Assembly: GCF_008271295.1 (NCBI RefSeq) | Contig: NZ_VTOY01000001.1 | Span: forward strand, 1-64,000 | DNA: 64,000 bases | Origin: Pseudoselenomonas ruminis | GTDB taxonomy: Bacteria > Bacillota > Negativicutes > Selenomonadales > Selenomonadaceae | Direction: 5' to 3' | Part shown: piece after piece, positions 19,028 through 27,575 of the stretch | Numbering within the stretch: the stretch's first letter is position 1 | How the letters are laid out: every line of letters starts with the position of its first letter | The notes under the pieces: generated by a model | Databases searched by the model: none | The model's input: the letters and a program-made list of their open reading frames with translations, nothing else | Told to the model about the DNA's origin: nothing | Translations under genes and position numbers: made by a program

Positions 19028-20071
19028 ATGAATATCGTTGTAACTGGCGGAGCCGGTTTTATCGGTTCTAACTTTGTGTATTACATGCTCAAGAAGCATC
19101 CGGCTGATAAGATTATCTGCTTTGATAAACTCACCTATGCCGGCAATCTGGAAACGCTGGAAAAAGCGCTGACGAAGGATAATTTCAAATTCATTCGCGG
19201 TGATATTGCCGACCGTACGCAGGTCTATAAGATGTTTGAGACGGAAAAACCGGATATCATCGTGAACTTTGCCGCAGAGTCGCATGTTGACCGGTCAATC
19301 GAGAATCCGGAAATCTTCCTGCAGACCAATGTCATCGGTACGAGCGTCCTGCTCGATGCCTGCCGCAAATACGGCATTGACCGCTATCATCAGGTCTCGA
19401 CGGATGAAGTTTATGGCGATTTGCCGCTGGACCGTCCGGATCTCTTCTTTACGGAGACGACGCCGCTTCATACGTCAAGCCCGTATTCGTCATCGAAAGC
19501 CGGCGCTGATTTGCTGGTTCAGGCATATCAGCGCACGTACAAAATTCCGGTGACCATTTCGCGCTGCTCGAATAACTATGGCCCGTTCCATTTCCCTGAG
19601 AAGCTCATTCCGCTTATGATTATCAACGCCCTGTCGGATAAGAAACTGCCGGTTTATGGCGATGGGCTCAACGTTCGCGACTGGCTCTATGTTGAGGACC
19701 ATTGCGCGGCCATTGACATCATCCTGCAGAAGGGCAAAGTCGGTGAAGTCTATAACATTGGCGGCCATAATGAGCGCTCGAATATCGATGTCGTCAAAAC
19801 CATCCTGAAAGAATTGGGTAAGGGCGAGGAAAACATCGAGTATGTCACGGACCGCAAGGGCCACGACCGCCGCTATGCCATCGACCCGACCAAGATTCGT
19901 GAGGAACTGGGCTGGGAACCGACGACGAAGTTCGAGGATGGAATCAAGCAAACCGTGAAATGGTATCTGGATAACCGCGATTGGTGGATGGGGATCATCA
20001 GTGGCGATTATCAGACCTACTATGAACGCATGTATGATACGCGGGTAAAACTCGAATTTGCAAAAATATAA
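19028..20071 (+). CDS. rfbB: dTDP-glucose 4,6-dehydratase
   Basis: NAD-dependent short-chain dehydrogenase family enzyme that makes dTDP-4-keto-6-deoxyglucose. Motifs are the Rossmann GGAGFIGSNFVYYML, STDEVYGDL, catalytic SPYSSSKAGADLLV (Tyr-x3-Lys) and RCSNNYGP. ATG 19028 follows AAAGAGGT and gives the usual length of 347 residues. It is the last gene of the rfbACB operon. The gene order A-C-B without D leaves the final reduction to L-rhamnose, or diversion to another 6-deoxy sugar, to genes elsewhere. Confidence 0.95.
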   Translation: MNIVVTGGAGFIGSNFVYYMLKKHPADKIICFDKLTYAGNLETLEKALTKDNFKFIRGDIADRTQVYKMFETEKPDIIVNFAAESHVDRSIENPEIFLQTNVIGTSVLLDACRKYGIDRYHQVSTDEVYGDLPLDRPDLFFTETTPLHTSSPYSSSKAGADLLVQAYQRTYKIPVTISRCSNNYGPFHFPEKLIPLMIINALSDKKLPVYGDGLNVRDWLYVEDHCAAIDIILQKGKVGEVYNIGGHNERSNIDVVKTILKELGKGEENIEYVTDRKGHDRRYAIDPTKIREELGWEPTTKFEDGIKQTVKWYLDNRDWWMGIISGDYQTYYERMYDTRVKLEFAKI

Positions 20072-20092
20072 TTGCTGGTAAATTTTAAAAAT

Positions 20093-20127
20093 AAGGGGTT
20101 GACAGAAAGTTGTCAGCCCCTTATAAT
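20093..20127 (+). promoter_or_regulatory. consensus promoter of tRNA-Ala pair, within inverted repeat
   Basis: TTGACA (20099-20104) and TATAAT (20122-20127) are exactly 17 bp apart, a full consensus promoter. A 12-bp inverted repeat (20093-20104 with 20111-20122, one G-T pair) covers the -35 box and spacer. The repeat might be an operator, or a hairpin ending the rfb transcript; no T-run follows it. Confidence 0.8.
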
Positions 20128-20165
20128 ATTATCTGTTGACAGCAACAAATCGACAGATTGGTCTT

Positions 20166-20241
<76 letters not shown>

Positions 20242-20265
20242 TAACAATGTTCGATTTAAACCAAT

Positions 20266-20341
20266 GGGGGCGTAGCTCAGCTGGGAGAGCACCTGCCTTG
20301 CAAGCAGGGGGTCAGGAGTTCGATTCTCCTCGTCTCCACCA
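20266..20341 (+). tRNA. tRNA-Ala (anticodon TGC)
   Basis: A 76-base cloverleaf, CCA encoded, nearly identical outside the anticodon arm to the tRNA-Ala 24 bases upstream. The anticodon stem CCTGC/GCAGG holds the loop CTTGCAA, giving TGC. The two are cotranscribed from the promoter at 20099. Confidence 0.95.
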
Positions 20342-20353
20342 TTTTGAAATAAT

Positions 20354-20383
20354 AGGACTTAGCAGTTTGCTAGGTCCTTTTTT
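20354..20383 (+). terminator. tRNA-Ala operon terminator
   Basis: An 11-bp stem with one G-U pair (20354-20364 with 20368-20378) is followed by a run of T to 20383. Confidence 0.88.
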
Positions 20384-20419
20384 GTTGTTAAAATTTTTAC
20401 TGATATAATCAGAAAATTA

Positions 20420-20448
20420 TTGACATTCATAAAACTCCACGCTATAAT
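20420..20448 (+). promoter_or_regulatory. consensus promoter of unidentified RNA gene
   Basis: TTGACA (20420-20425), a 17-bp spacer and TATAAT (20443-20448) form a perfect consensus promoter. It lies after the tRNA terminator and before a terminator-bounded non-coding stretch. Confidence 0.85.
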
Positions 20449-20454
20449 AAAACC

Positions 20455-20650
20455 AAATAAAGGAACTGATAATTCTGAAAAGGTAATAGCTAGCCAACGG
20501 AAAATCAGATTCCTGAAGTGTACACGAGCTGATTAAGGAGGGGAGTCCGATGGGCCCGTAAGAGTACCCAAAAGGTAACCAAATGAAGACGATAAAAACG
20601 AATAGCGACGAATAGCAGTCAATGAGAAAAAAGCATTGGCTGCTATTTTT
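20455..20650 (+). ncRNA. unidentified stand-alone structured RNA, about 196 nt
   Basis: The stretch runs from the predicted start of the consensus promoter to a strong terminator (13-bp stem 20612-20624 with 20634-20646, one G-U pair, then T5). It has no convincing ORF. Foldable parts include GGAA/TTCC plus CTGAT/ATCAG around 20462-20516, and a G/C-rich core near 20537-20565. Because guaB has its own promoter downstream, this is more likely an independent RNA than a leader. It does not match the consensus cores I know for T-box, purine, ykkC, TPP, lysine, glycine or c-di-GMP riboswitches, nor 6S, SRP, tmRNA or RNase P RNA. Confidence 0.6.
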
Positions 20651-20701
20651 ACGCCCGAATTACCCGTTTGTAACATTGTAAAGCGAACTGCAGTTTTAAG
20701 A

Positions 20702-20730
20702 TTGACACAGATTCGCAATTATATTAACAT
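20702..20730 (+). promoter_or_regulatory. guaB promoter
   Basis: TTGACA at 20702-20707 and TAACAT at 20725-20730 are separated by 17 bp. It lies downstream of the RNA gene terminator, giving guaB its own start of transcription. Confidence 0.6.
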
Positions 20731-20803
20731 ATATAACAATATACACAGGCACAGTGTACTATTGCGATAGGTATTCAAAGGTATCAAGAAAGAAGGGGTT
20801 ACG

Positions 20804-22312
20804 TTGGCATTCTATTTTAAAGAACCATCACACACTTTTGGCGAGTATTTGCTTGTTCCGGGATATTCCTCGGACAAATGTATTCCGAACAATGTATCGC
20901 TCAAAACTCCGCTGGTAAAGTTCAAAAAGGGTGAGGAGCCGAAAATCTCCATGAACATCCCGATGACTTCGGCTATCATGCAGGCTGTTTCGAACGATAA
21001 GATGGCAATCGCACTCGCTCAGGAGGGTGGCGTATCCTTCATTTATGGTTCGCAGACGATTGAAGAAGAAGCAGCAATGGTGGCTCGCGTCAAAAACTAC
21101 AAATCCGGTTTTGTAAGTTCTGATTCCAACATCAAACCGACTACGACGCTCGGAGAAATTCTTGACCTCCTGCAGAGAACGAGCCATTCTACGATGGCCG
21201 TTACTGAGGATGGTACGCCGGACGGTAAACTGCTGGGTATCGTAACGAGCCGTGACTATCGCGTTTCCCGCATGTCGCTTGATACGCAGGCACAGGAATT
21301 CATGACCCCGTTTGACAAGCTCGTTTATGCAAAAGCTGAGGAAGTAACGACCATCAGCCAGGCCAACGACCTGATTTGGGAAAACAAGCTTAATATGCTG
21401 CCGATTGTTGATAAAAATCAGCACCTCCGTTACATGGTATTCCGCAAGGATTATACGAGCGATAAAGAGCATGAGCTCCAGCTCATCGATAAAAACAAAC
21501 GCTACATCGTCGGTGCAGGTATCAACACGCGCGACTATGCTGAGCGCGTTCCGGCTCTCTTGAAGGCTGGCGCTGATGTACTCTGCATCGATTCCTCGGA
21601 AGGTTTCTCCGAGTGGCAGCGCATCACGCTCAAATACATCCATGAGAATTTCGGTGAGGATGTCAAAGTCGGTGCCGGCAACGTCGTCGACGGCGAGGGC
21701 TTCCGCTTCCTGGCTGAGGCTGGCGCTGACTTCATTAAAGTCGGTATCGGCGGTGGTTCCATCTGCATCACGCGTGAGACGAAAGGTATCGGCCGCGGCC
21801 AGGCTACGGCACTTATCGACGTTTGCCGTGAGCGCGATAAATACTATGAAGAAACGGGTATTTATATTCCAATCTGCTCCGATGGCGGTATCGTCCATGA
21901 CTATCATATGACGCTGGCACTGGCAATGGGCGCTGACTTCCTGATGCTCGGCCGCTACTTCTCCCGTTTCGACGAGAGCCCGACGGATAAAGTCAAAGTC
22001 AATGGCACGTACTACAAAGAGTACTGGGGCGAGGGTTCCAACCGTGCCCGCAACTGGATGCGTTACGATCTCGGCGGTGCGCGCAAACTTTCCTTCGAGG
22101 AAGGCGTTGACTCCTATGTACCGTATGCTGGCCCGCTCAAAGACAACGTTCAGACGACGCTCGCGAAGATTCGCAGCACGATGTGCAACTGTGGTTCACT
22201 GAGCCTGCCGGAATTCCGCGACAAGGCAAAACTCACGCTTGTATCGGCTACGAGTATCGTTGAGGGCGGTTCCCATGACGTCATTCTCAGAGACCGTCTT
22301 GGCCGCGAATAA
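20804..22312 (+). CDS. guaB: IMP dehydrogenase, Tritrichomonas-like type
   Basis: Oxidises IMP to XMP with NAD+, the committed step of GMP synthesis. It has a TIM-barrel catalytic domain with inserted CBS pair (about residues 100-215). The catalytic Cys lies in [20 protein letters not shown] and the mobile flap contains [13 protein letters not shown], where the Arg-Tyr pair acts as base. The 502-residue length fits. N-terminal [11 protein letters not shown] and other blocks resemble the unusual enzyme of the protist Tritrichomonas foetus more than Escherichia coli or Bacillus GuaB, as far as I recall those sequences. The start is TTG 20804 after AAGGGGT. Confidence 0.95.
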   Translation: MAFYFKEPSHTFGEYLLVPGYSSDKCIPNNVSLKTPLVKFKKGEEPKISMNIPMTSAIMQAVSNDKMAIALAQEGGVSFIYGSQTIEEEAAMVARVKNYKSGFVSSDSNIKPTTTLGEILDLLQRTSHSTMAVTEDGTPDGKLLGIVTSRDYRVSRMSLDTQAQEFMTPFDKLVYAKAEEVTTISQANDLIWENKLNMLPIVDKNQHLRYMVFRKDYTSDKEHELQLIDKNKRYIVGAGINTRDYAERVPALLKAGADVLCIDSSEGFSEWQRITLKYIHENFGEDVKVGAGNVVDGEGFRFLAEAGADFIKVGIGGGSICITRETKGIGRGQATALIDVCRERDKYYEETGIYIPICSDGGIVHDYHMTLALAMGADFLMLGRYFSRFDESPTDKVKVNGTYYKEYWGEGSNRARNWMRYDLGGARKLSFEEGVDSYVPYAGPLKDNVQTTLAKIRSTMCNCGSLSLPEFRDKAKLTLVSATSIVEGGSHDVILRDRLGRE

Positions 22313-22354
22313 TGTTTCCTGGTGTGAGCCTGTAATTACATAGAAATGAGGAAA

Positions 22355-22386
22355 GGACGGATTTCTTAGGAAATCCGTTCTTTTTT
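22355..22386 (+). terminator. guaB terminator
   Basis: GGACGGATTTC (22355-22365) pairs with GAAATCCGTTC (22370-22380), with one G-U pair, followed by six T residues. Confidence 0.88.
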
Positions 22387-22454
22387 CATAGGAATTTCAA
22401 GAAAAGCAGGATATAATAGTAGATAAGATAAACTATCCGGGAGGCATTTTATTT

Positions 22455-23132
22455 ATGCGCGTACTTTTAGCTGAAGATGATAAAAGGCTGGGGAAATTAA
22501 TCCAGTATATGCTGGAACAGAATGATATTCAGGTTGAATGGGTGACAAATGGCAACGATATTTATGAATATGCCAAGTACACCGATTATGATATTCTTGT
22601 GCTCGATTGGATGATGCCGGGCGTGACTGGTGTGGAGGCTTGCAGCCGCCTGCGCCATGAGGGCTATGAAAAAGCAATTCTGATGCTTACGGCGCGCGAT
22701 TCGGTGGAAGACCGGGTCACGGGGCTTGATGCCGGGGCGGATGATTACCTCGTAAAGCCGTTTGAGTTTGCCGAACTTTTGGCACGCCTTCGCGCGCTGG
22801 GACGCCGCAGCACGCAGAAAATCCAGCAGGATGTAGTAGAAGTTGGCGATTTTACGCTGAATCGCACGGCTAAGGTCTTGAAGAAAAAGGACGATGTCAT
22901 TCAGCTGTCGCCGCGTGAGTTCCAGATTTTCGACCTGCTGGCGCAGAATATCGGCATCGTTGTTCCGCGCGATATTATCCTTGACCGCATTTGGGGACTC
23001 GAGTCGGATGTCAGCTCCAACAATATCGATTCGTATATGAAGATTTTGCGCAAAAAGCTTGACCTTGGTGATGGAGATACGATTATCAAGACGGTTCGCG
23101 GCGTTGGGTATAAACTGGAGGCCCATAAGTAA
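22455..23132 (+). CDS. OmpR-family response regulator
   Basis: DNA-binding response regulator of 225 residues. The receiver domain begins MRVLLAEDDKRLGKLIQ, with phosphoacceptor Asp about residue 51 in VLDWMMPG and the conserved Lys in DDYLVKPFEFAELLARLR. The C-terminal winged helix has LSPREFQIFDLLAQN, VPRDIILDRIWG and TVRGVGYKLE. Its stop overlaps the start of the histidine kinase gene by one base (TAATG), so the two are coupled and form a two-component system. Targets cannot be read from the sequence. Confidence 0.95.
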   Translation: MRVLLAEDDKRLGKLIQYMLEQNDIQVEWVTNGNDIYEYAKYTDYDILVLDWMMPGVTGVEACSRLRHEGYEKAILMLTARDSVEDRVTGLDAGADDYLVKPFEFAELLARLRALGRRSTQKIQQDVVEVGDFTLNRTAKVLKKKDDVIQLSPREFQIFDLLAQNIGIVVPRDIILDRIWGLESDVSSNNIDSYMKILRKKLDLGDGDTIIKTVRGVGYKLEAHK

Positions 23133-24457
23133 TGACAGAGAACCTTTTTGGTAAGAGCCGGCGAAAGCTGACGATGCTTTATTCGCTGGTTATGATTATT
23201 TTTTTGGCCGTGCTGATTTTTGCTATGCATCAGTCCATGGAATGGTCCATCCGCTCGGAGCAGGCAAGGGAGCTTTGGGATACGGCCGATAATGTCGCCG
23301 AGGCACAGAAATATCTCAATCAGCATCCGGAATTGGTCATCGATGATACGGTGGCGTATAAGAGCACGAATGACCGCTTGTTCTTCTATGTGTTTGACGA
23401 GGACGGCCGCCTGCTCAATTTTGCCCGGGCATCGTTCCGCATCGAACCCTTTATCCTCGATGTCATGAATCAGTGGAATTCCAGCGAGGGCGAAGTGGCG
23501 GTCGTCACCAAGCCGCGGGAAAATGGTCATAAGACGAAAATCATGATGACCATGCAGAAGATTCAGCAGCCGGGCATGACTCCGCAGACGGTTTACGTCG
23601 GAAAAGATGTCACGGCGCTTTACAACGGCATGGAGAAAGCGACGACCATCATGGCCGGCCTTGGCCTGCTGGCACTGATTGTCGCGACGATTGTCGGCCA
23701 TATCCTGTCGGGCAAGGCCATGGTGCCGCTCAAAGCAGCCTATGAAAAGCAGCGCCAGTTTGCAGCCGATGCCAGCCATGAGCTGCGCACGCCGCTGGCT
23801 GTTGTCATGGCGTCGGCCGATTTGCTGCAGAACGACCCATCGATAAAGTCGCCGTTCCTCAAACAGGTTATTGAAGACGTGCGGGATGAAGTCAAGAAAA
23901 TGACGAAACTCGTCGGCGACCTGTTGGTGGTCGCCCGCAGCGACAATAAAGCGCTAAAACTTAAGCCGTCGAAGTTCGATTTCGGCGCAGTGGTAGCGCA
24001 GACGGCAAGGCTTATGGCACCGCTGGCTGAGCAGAAAAAGATTACGCTGGTGGCCGACCGCCTGCCGAAGGCCATCATTCATGCCGATGAACAGAAAATT
24101 CGCCAGCTGGTGCTGATTTTGGTCGACAACGCCGTAAAGTATACACCGGAGGGCGGGCAGGTGACAGTCGAGTTCCGCAAGGCAGAAAAGGGCAAGGTAA
24201 GTCTCGCGGTTGCCGATACGGGAATCGGCATATCGCCTGAGGATCAGGAAAAAGTCTTCGACCGTTTTTACCGCGTCGATAAAGCCCGTTCGCGTGAGAT
24301 GGGCGGCAATGGCTTAGGTCTTGCAATTGCCCAGGAGATTGTCAACCTTCATCAGGGCGACATCCGCATTGAAAGTGAATTGGGTAAGGGAACGACGTTT
24401 ATCGTTACGCTTAAGACGAAAGTCAAGGGGAAAACGAAGCCCCTCAATATGATTTAA
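23132..24457 (+). CDS. sensor histidine kinase
   Basis: Membrane-bound partner of the preceding regulator, 441 residues. The first membrane helix is at about residues 14-34 and the second at about 170-190 (MAGLGLLALIVATIVGHIL), bounding an extracytoplasmic sensor domain of about 135 residues. The kinase core has the phosphorylated His in ADASHELRTPLAVVMA (about residue 216), N box ILVDNAVKYTPEGG and G boxes VADTGIGI and GGNGLGLAIAQEI. The stimulus is unknown. Confidence 0.95.
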   Translation: MTENLFGKSRRKLTMLYSLVMIIFLAVLIFAMHQSMEWSIRSEQARELWDTADNVAEAQKYLNQHPELVIDDTVAYKSTNDRLFFYVFDEDGRLLNFARASFRIEPFILDVMNQWNSSEGEVAVVTKPRENGHKTKIMMTMQKIQQPGMTPQTVYVGKDVTALYNGMEKATTIMAGLGLLALIVATIVGHILSGKAMVPLKAAYEKQRQFAADASHELRTPLAVVMASADLLQNDPSIKSPFLKQVIEDVRDEVKKMTKLVGDLLVVARSDNKALKLKPSKFDFGAVVAQTARLMAPLAEQKKITLVADRLPKAIIHADEQKIRQLVLILVDNAVKYTPEGGQVTVEFRKAEKGKVSLAVADTGIGISPEDQEKVFDRFYRVDKARSREMGGNGLGLAIAQEIVNLHQGDIRIESELGKGTTFIVTLKTKVKGKTKPLNMI

Positions 24458-24560
24458 AAAAGAATAAAATATCTGGTTGGTTCAGCAGGATTTCTTTGGC
24501 GGGATAACGAACTATTAAGGTAGTTAAGTGTGCGCAAGTTTTCGCAGCGGAGGTGTGTTC

Positions 24561-25010
24561 ATGAAGCATGACGGTTTTGATGAACGCCTTGATGGAATTC
24601 TTGTACGGGCTGCCATCCGCCTCCAGGAGAGGATGCGGCTGGCATATTCTCGGGGGAACTTGTCTGCTTATTTGAACCGTATCGGATTAGGAAAACTTTT
24701 GGAGCCTTCGCTCTTGGAACGCGGCAGTCTGCTGGAGCTTCAGGATGAAGCGGCCATCGCCATGGCCAGGGCTATCCGCAAAGCCAGGTTAAGAGGGTAT
24801 CTCAAGGATTTTCTCGAGCAGATTAACATGCTGGAACTATTGGACTATGGCAAAGAGGAGAAGGTACATAAGCCTTCACGCGGTCATGAGCATAAGGTAA
24901 AGAAGAAAAAATCCTACCTGAAGATGGTTGAGGGCGAAAATAAGCGCTCGGCAATGTCAGAAGCTGAGAAGAAGGAACTCCTGAAGAATTTCAAGGTAAT
25001 TAAAACATGA
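24561..25010 (+). CDS. hypothetical helical protein, Lys-rich tail
   Basis: A 149-residue protein I do not recognise. ATG 24561 follows GGAGGTG at 5-6 bases. The N-terminal 95 residues look like amphipathic helices (LYRAAIRLQERMRL-like region, then SLLELQDEAAIAMARAIRKARLRGYLKDFLEQI, given here only in outline). The C-terminal 55 residues are rich in Lys, Glu and His (KKKKSYLKMVEG). No membrane segment or signal peptide. It stands between the sensor kinase and a terminator shared with the convergent flavodiiron gene. Confidence 0.7.
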   Translation: MKHDGFDERLDGILVRAAIRLQERMRLAYSRGNLSAYLNRIGLGKLLEPSLLERGSLLELQDEAAIAMARAIRKARLRGYLKDFLEQINMLELLDYGKEEKVHKPSRGHEHKVKKKKSYLKMVEGENKRSAMSEAEKKELLKNFKVIKT

Positions 25011-25038
25011 AAAAGAGGACTGGTGACAGTCCTCTTTT
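25011..25038. terminator. bidirectional terminator
   Basis: AAAAGAGGACT (25011-25021) is a perfect inverted repeat with AGTCCTCTTTT (25028-25038), between two convergent genes. Confidence 0.85.
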
Positions 25039-25044
25039 CGTATA

Positions 25045-26205
25045 TCAGATGTTAGTTATGCTTTCGGTGATTTTTGCCAGCTGCTCGGCAGTGGGCGTGT
25101 TGGCGATGCGGATATTCGGCAGGATGATTTCAATGCCGGCGGCTTTTAGTTCGTTTTCGACCTGGGCGATGCTCTGGCCGCCCCAACCGTAGGAGCCAAA
25201 GGCAAAGCCCAGGTGATTCTTCGGGGCAAGGCCTTTTAGATAGCAGAGGAAGCTTGCGATGGTCGGCATCATCTGGTTGTTGATGGTCGGAGATCCTACG
25301 GCGAGGTATTTGGCCGTGAAGATATCGGTGACGATGTCGGAGAGATGATTCTTTTTGATATCGTAAAGTGAGCAGGGAATGTTTCGCTGCTGGAAAGCTT
25401 CGGCGATTGTGTGGGCGATCGTTTCCGTTGCGTGCCACATGCTGTCAAAGACGACAACGGCCCGCTCTTCGACTTCGCAGGCAGACCACTTTTGATAGCA
25501 GGCCATGATTTCGGGGATATGGCTGCGCCAGATGACGCCATGGCCAGTGGCCAGCAGCTCGATATCAAGGCCACCGAGGGCCTGAAGGGCGGTTTGTGCC
25601 TGACGGCCGTAGAGCATGAGAATGTTGGCATAGTATTTTCTGGCTTCGAACAGAATGGTTGACAAGTCATTTTCGTCGTCGAAGCGCTGGCTCGAGGCGA
25701 GGTGCTGGCCAAAGGCGTCGTTAGAGAACAGGATTTTTTCCTCGGGGCAGTAGGTGACCATACTGTCGGGCCAGTGAAGCATGGGCGTCGGTACAAATTG
25801 CAGTTTGCGCTTGCCGATATCGAGCTGGTCGCCGGCTTTTACGCCTTCGTAGGGCAGCTCCCCATAGCGTGCCTTGAGGCCTTTTAGCCCGTTGGGCAGG
25901 CTGGTGATGATTTTTGCCTTCGGGCATTGCTGGGCAAGGATGGCCAGTGAGCCTGAATGATCCGGCTCGACATGGTTGGAGATGATGTAGTCGATTTTGG
26001 CTGGATCGATGACGGACGAAATCCGCGCGAGCAGTTCCTCGGCGAAACTGTCTTTTACGGTATCAATCAGCGTGATTTTATCGTCGATGATCAGATAGGC
26101 ATTATACGTTGTGCCGCGGCCGGTCTGGTAGCCGTGAAAACTGCGCATGGACCAGTCGATGGCACCGACCCAGTAGATATTTTTCTTGATTTCAACTGCT
26201 TTCAT
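25045..26205 (-). CDS. flavodiiron protein (oxygen/NO reductase)
   Basis: A-type flavodiiron protein, 386 residues, that detoxifies O2 to water or NO to N2O with electrons from rubredoxin or a similar donor. The metallo-beta-lactamase-like domain holds the diiron ligands: NHVEPDH (His78, Glu80, Asp82, His83), His in TPMLHWPD, Asp in FSNDAFG and His in LATGHGV. The C-terminal flavodoxin domain has VFDSMWHATETIA and FGSYGWGGQS for FMN. No rubredoxin domain is fused and none is encoded next to it. It fits an anaerobe that meets transient oxygen. Confidence 0.94.
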   Translation of the reverse strand: MKAVEIKKNIYWVGAIDWSMRSFHGYQTGRGTTYNAYLIIDDKITLIDTVKDSFAEELLARISSVIDPAKIDYIISNHVEPDHSGSLAILAQQCPKAKIITSLPNGLKGLKARYGELPYEGVKAGDQLDIGKRKLQFVPTPMLHWPDSMVTYCPEEKILFSNDAFGQHLASSQRFDDENDLSTILFEARKYYANILMLYGRQAQTALQALGGLDIELLATGHGVIWRSHIPEIMACYQKWSACEVEERAVVVFDSMWHATETIAHTIAEAFQQRNIPCSLYDIKKNHLSDIVTDIFTAKYLAVGSPTINNQMMPTIASFLCYLKGLAPKNHLGFAFGSYGWGGQSIAQVENELKAAGIEIILPNIRIANTPTAEQLAKITESITNI

Positions 26206-26318
26206 GTAGATGGCCTCGCTTTCAAATTTTTACTATACCAAAATATTCTGCAAATGTGTGCATTTACCTGCTCTGCGTGTTAAAATAAAGCTATCATATT
26301 AAGGTAGGGTGAAAGACC

Positions 26319-27575
26319 ATGCGTCATAAGTTTCAAGACATGAATAGAAAACAGCAGCTTATTGCGGCGGCGGCTTGCCTGGTGGTATTAGCTGTTGCGC
26401 TTTATTTTTATTTCGGCAATGCCCGGAATACAAAAAAGGCGGTGCGTCATGGCAATCCGCTCGTCAAAGTGCAGACCGTAGTGCGGCAGGATATGATGCG
26501 GCACATTGCGCTGTCGGGGCAGACGGTTGCCGATGCCAATATTCCGCTGGCGCCCAAATACACGGGGCGCATTACGGCGGTCAATGTCAAACTGGGCGAT
26601 GTGGTCAAAGCCGGCCAGGTCCTTATGGTTCAGGACACGGCAGACCTTGATATCTCCATCAATCAGAATGCGGCGGCGGCCAATGCCGCCCAGGCCGATG
26701 CCCGCGAAGCGGCGGCTTCCTATGATGCCAATTACATCAAGGCCAAGAATGCGTACGAATTGGAGCGCAGCCGCTATCAGCGCAATCAGTATCTCTTTTC
26801 CATCGGGGCGATATCGCAGGATAAACTCGACTCGGTGGAGCAGGAGTATATGGCCAGCAAGGCAGCCTTTGATGTGCTCGCCAATCAGGTGGAAGGCGGT
26901 GACGCAGCCAGCGTCCAGTCCAAGGAATACACGGCTGAAAAGCAGAGGCATGCTACTGATGCCCTGCGCAAACAGCGCGACGATATGATCCTGCGGGCGC
27001 CGCGCGATGGTGTTATCGGCTACCGCAATGCCGAGGTCGGTGCCATCGTATCGGCGGGCACGAAGGTGCTCTCGCTCGTCGACAACAGCCATATCAATGT
27101 CGATTGCACGCTGTCGGAGAGCGATGCGGCGATTCTCGAGCCTGGCATGGACGTCAATGTGACGATTGATGCGATGGGGCAGGATTACGTCGGGCGGATT
27201 GTCTACGTGAGCCCGGCGATGGATGACAGTTCCAAAACGTATCAGGTCCGCATTGAATTAAGTGAGAGCAAGGACGCCATCAAGGCGGGGCTCTTTGCGC
27301 ATACGGCGATTGACATCCTGCAGCGGCGGGATACGCTCTTCGTGCCGAAGGCGGCCGTGCTCTCTAAGAACGGGCGGCAGACGCTCTTTGTGCTACGCGA
27401 AGACGGCACCGTCGAGGAACGCGAGGTCAAAATCGGCCTGATGAACGACGATGACGAAGAGATTATCGATGGCCTCGAAGATGGCGACATAGTTATCCTG
27501 TCCAACCAGGACAAGCTGCAGACAGGGACTAAGGTCGATGTAGCCGATGGCGATGAAGCGGAGGCAGACGAATGA
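26319..27575 (+). CDS. RND efflux periplasmic adaptor (membrane fusion protein)
   Basis: Adaptor that links an inner-membrane RND pump to an outer-membrane channel. An N-terminal membrane anchor or uncleaved signal is at about residues 13-33. It is followed by a biotinyl-lipoyl-like domain (PKYTGRITAVNVKLGDVVKAGQVLM), an alpha-hairpin (about residues 105-205), the second lipoyl half (ILRAPRDGVIGYRNAEVG) and a beta-barrel. The C-terminus is very acidic. It overlaps the pump gene by four bases. No lipobox Cys is seen. Confidence 0.93.
   Translation: MRHKFQDMNRKQQLIAAAACLVVLAVALYFYFGNARNTKKAVRHGNPLVKVQTVVRQDMMRHIALSGQTVADANIPLAPKYTGRITAVNVKLGDVVKAGQVLMVQDTADLDISINQNAAAANAAQADAREAAASYDANYIKAKNAYELERSRYQRNQYLFSIGAISQDKLDSVEQEYMASKAAFDVLANQVEGGDAASVQSKEYTAEKQRHATDALRKQRDDMILRAPRDGVIGYRNAEVGAIVSAGTKVLSLVDNSHINVDCTLSESDAAILEPGMDVNVTIDAMGQDYVGRIVYVSPAMDDSSKTYQVRIELSESKDAIKAGLFAHTAIDILQRRDTLFVPKAAVLSKNGRQTLFVLREDGTVEEREVKIGLMNDDDEEIIDGLEDGDIVILSNQDKLQTGTKVDVADGDEAEADE

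Noticed and set aside
20455-20650. Purine, ykkC or T-box riboswitch controlling guaB
   Set aside because: Conserved cores of these classes are absent, and guaB has a separate promoter after the terminator.
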